From assembly GCA_916613615.1 (NCBI GenBank), contig OU744725.1, positions 51,889,575-51,953,574 of the forward strand: DNA of 64,000 nt, written 5' to 3'. The DNA is from Steromphala cineraria (taxonomy: Eukaryota > Mollusca > Gastropoda > Trochida > Trochidae). A program made the translations under genes and the position numbers. Of this stretch, positions 62,639 to 64,000 are shown piece after piece. The notes under the pieces are model-generated. The model made no database searches. It saw only the letters and a program-made list of their open reading frames with translations, and was not told the origin of the DNA. The stretch's first letter is position 1; each line of letters starts with the position of its first letter.

Positions 62639-64000
62639 GGGTTCAATCAAGCCTCTGTGCAACATCTTCCGTGTAGGAAACGCCACGCAATACTTCTTCC
62701 TCTATGAAGATATCATGATGAAATGAAGCCCGACTTGACTCATTACTTATTTTGAGTAGTATGCCGCTAATTATAATGGCTGAACTATTGCCCAAGCGGC
62801 GATAAGCATTAACTCACTCACTCATCTGAGTAGTATATATTTCCCAAATATATAAATAGTACAGGTTAAAATAATATGAGTTGTTATGTTTAATTTTTAG
62901 GTAAAAACATAAGTAATGCCATACTAACATACCAACATAAATACTTGAATCTAAAAAGTTCTTTATGTTCTTTGAAGGCAAATCCACACGTCCACTTACA
63001 TGGATATTAGTTATATAACATGTCGAAGAGTATCAACCTGCAACTGTCATTCTGAAAGCTTTAATGTATCAAACATTGCCTTTGATTGATCGACGCGCGT
63101 CAATGTCCGGTTTTCTATCACAGTCACTTTACAATGATATTATATTTTATTGCATAAGTCTATACCCCTCGATTAAATGACAGACAGACAGATATTTTAT
63201 TAACGTCTCACCTCGTACATAGATACAAAAAATATTACATATATACATACGATAAAACATATGACGAGCCACCCATTCGGGGTTACGAGAGACGAAAGCT
63301 AAATACATTATACACAAAAAAGCCACTCGAAAACACTTAAAATATATCACATGTGATTGAATAAAATATTTTTTCTTCTTTATAAAATGCGTGTGCAGGT
63401 TTTGACAGTTATGACATTATTAATATAGTTTATCATAGATGACTCCCAACAACTCAGTCTCGGGGTGGCACTTTTCGTCGCCGCTAATGCCAGTTATGGT
63501 TTAAATACTGCCCAAGAGATGTGAAACTCCAACTCGCTCACTCATTAATTCAGAGTCACAAAGAGGGTCATATGAAAAACGTTTTAGCATGCCTGTCAAC
63601 ACTTAAAGGGTCCACATTAACTACCATCAGTCACGTACATGAATATATAAAAAAAAATTAGTGTTAGGGTCAGAAATATTTTAAAAATATATTTACATAC
63701 CGAAAAGTTCCGAAATCCACTTTGGAACATTCTGATAAACTCAAGTACAAAAATGTCAAAATTGCTTTTAAGACCCTATACAATACGGAATTTTGCAATC
63801 GAGTTATCAGTTAAATTCTTAGCATTTATTTTTGAAGTTTATATTGAATATATATATGAAATTTGGCTAAGCTTAAAAAATAGACACGAGATTGTAGGGC
63901 TGGTCTAAGATAACGTTACACAATCTGCTTATAATTGATGTAATATTCCCTCTAAGACAAAACACTTAAAATCTACCAGTAAGAAAAATATTTTCAGAAA
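62639..64000. other. Right end of window, no gene found
   Basis: AT-rich with no supported exon. 62975-63130 repeats the right part of 55519-55870 (CGACGCGCGTCAATGTCCGG, AACTGTCATTCT). A candidate short exon on the minus strand ending in a GTATGT donor at about 63700 was considered for gene C and rejected on phase. Confidence 0.5.

Noticed and set aside
63690..63730. Possible first exon of BHMT-like gene C on the minus strand (ATGTTCCAAAGTGG ending at a GTATGT donor)
   Set aside because: It would end in phase 0, but the next exon is entered in phase 1. Joining them gives an immediate stop, and nothing resembles the MSVTKG start of genes A and B.

Overview
The window looks like nuclear DNA from an invertebrate animal, most likely a mollusc (probably a bivalve). 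The genes are split into short exons with GT-AG introns. The DNA is AT-rich and crowded with small transposons. The gene content (BTBD10 orthologue, lone GPCR, homocysteine methyltransferase tandem array, C-type lectin) fits a lophotrochozoan. The mollusc assignment is inference; no marker gene fixes the species.

Layout. 1-6747: no gene found, dispersed repeats only. 6748-11711 (-): complete eight-exon BTBD10/KCTD20-family gene, 474 residues. 11818-19846: repeats, no gene. 19847-20776 (-): single-exon rhodopsin-like GPCR. 21070-28190 (+): LINE debris, then a long LINE copy carrying an in-frame stop, a frameshift and a 1.8-kb TTAA-targeted insertion. 28340-28842: tRNA-headed SINE. 29497-35622 (-): BHMT-like gene A, with a second LINE inserted in its last intron. 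36000-39757: repeats and a LINE tail. 39758-44842 (-): BHMT-like gene B. 44843-51220: repeats. 51235-52190: minisatellite directly upstream of a C-type lectin gene at 52226-56213 (+). 56214-57260: tandem copies of the lectin's last-exon tail. 58185-61911 (-): BHMT-like gene C, whose first exon was not found. 61912-64000: repeats only.

The main biological theme is a three-gene, same-strand array of betaine-homocysteine methyltransferase-like genes with the same internal exon structure. All three keep the three zinc cysteines. They lack the C-terminal extension of the vertebrate enzyme and differ at the positions I align with its betaine-contacting aromatic residues, so the methyl donor may not be betaine. 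A and B are close duplicates including introns. C is older and diverged, yet most of its exon 4 is nearly identical to A and B, which suggests gene conversion. A lectin gene sits between B and C on the opposite strand.

The second theme is mobile DNA. At least three families of short inverted-repeat elements can be delimited to the base by their terminal repeats and target duplications: two TTAA families and one hAT-like family. A larger TTAA element can be removed on paper to restore a LINE reading frame exactly. Several long foldback palindromes lie in the methyltransferase introns. Exon boundaries were set by eye from splice sites, reading phase and protein similarity; no search was run.
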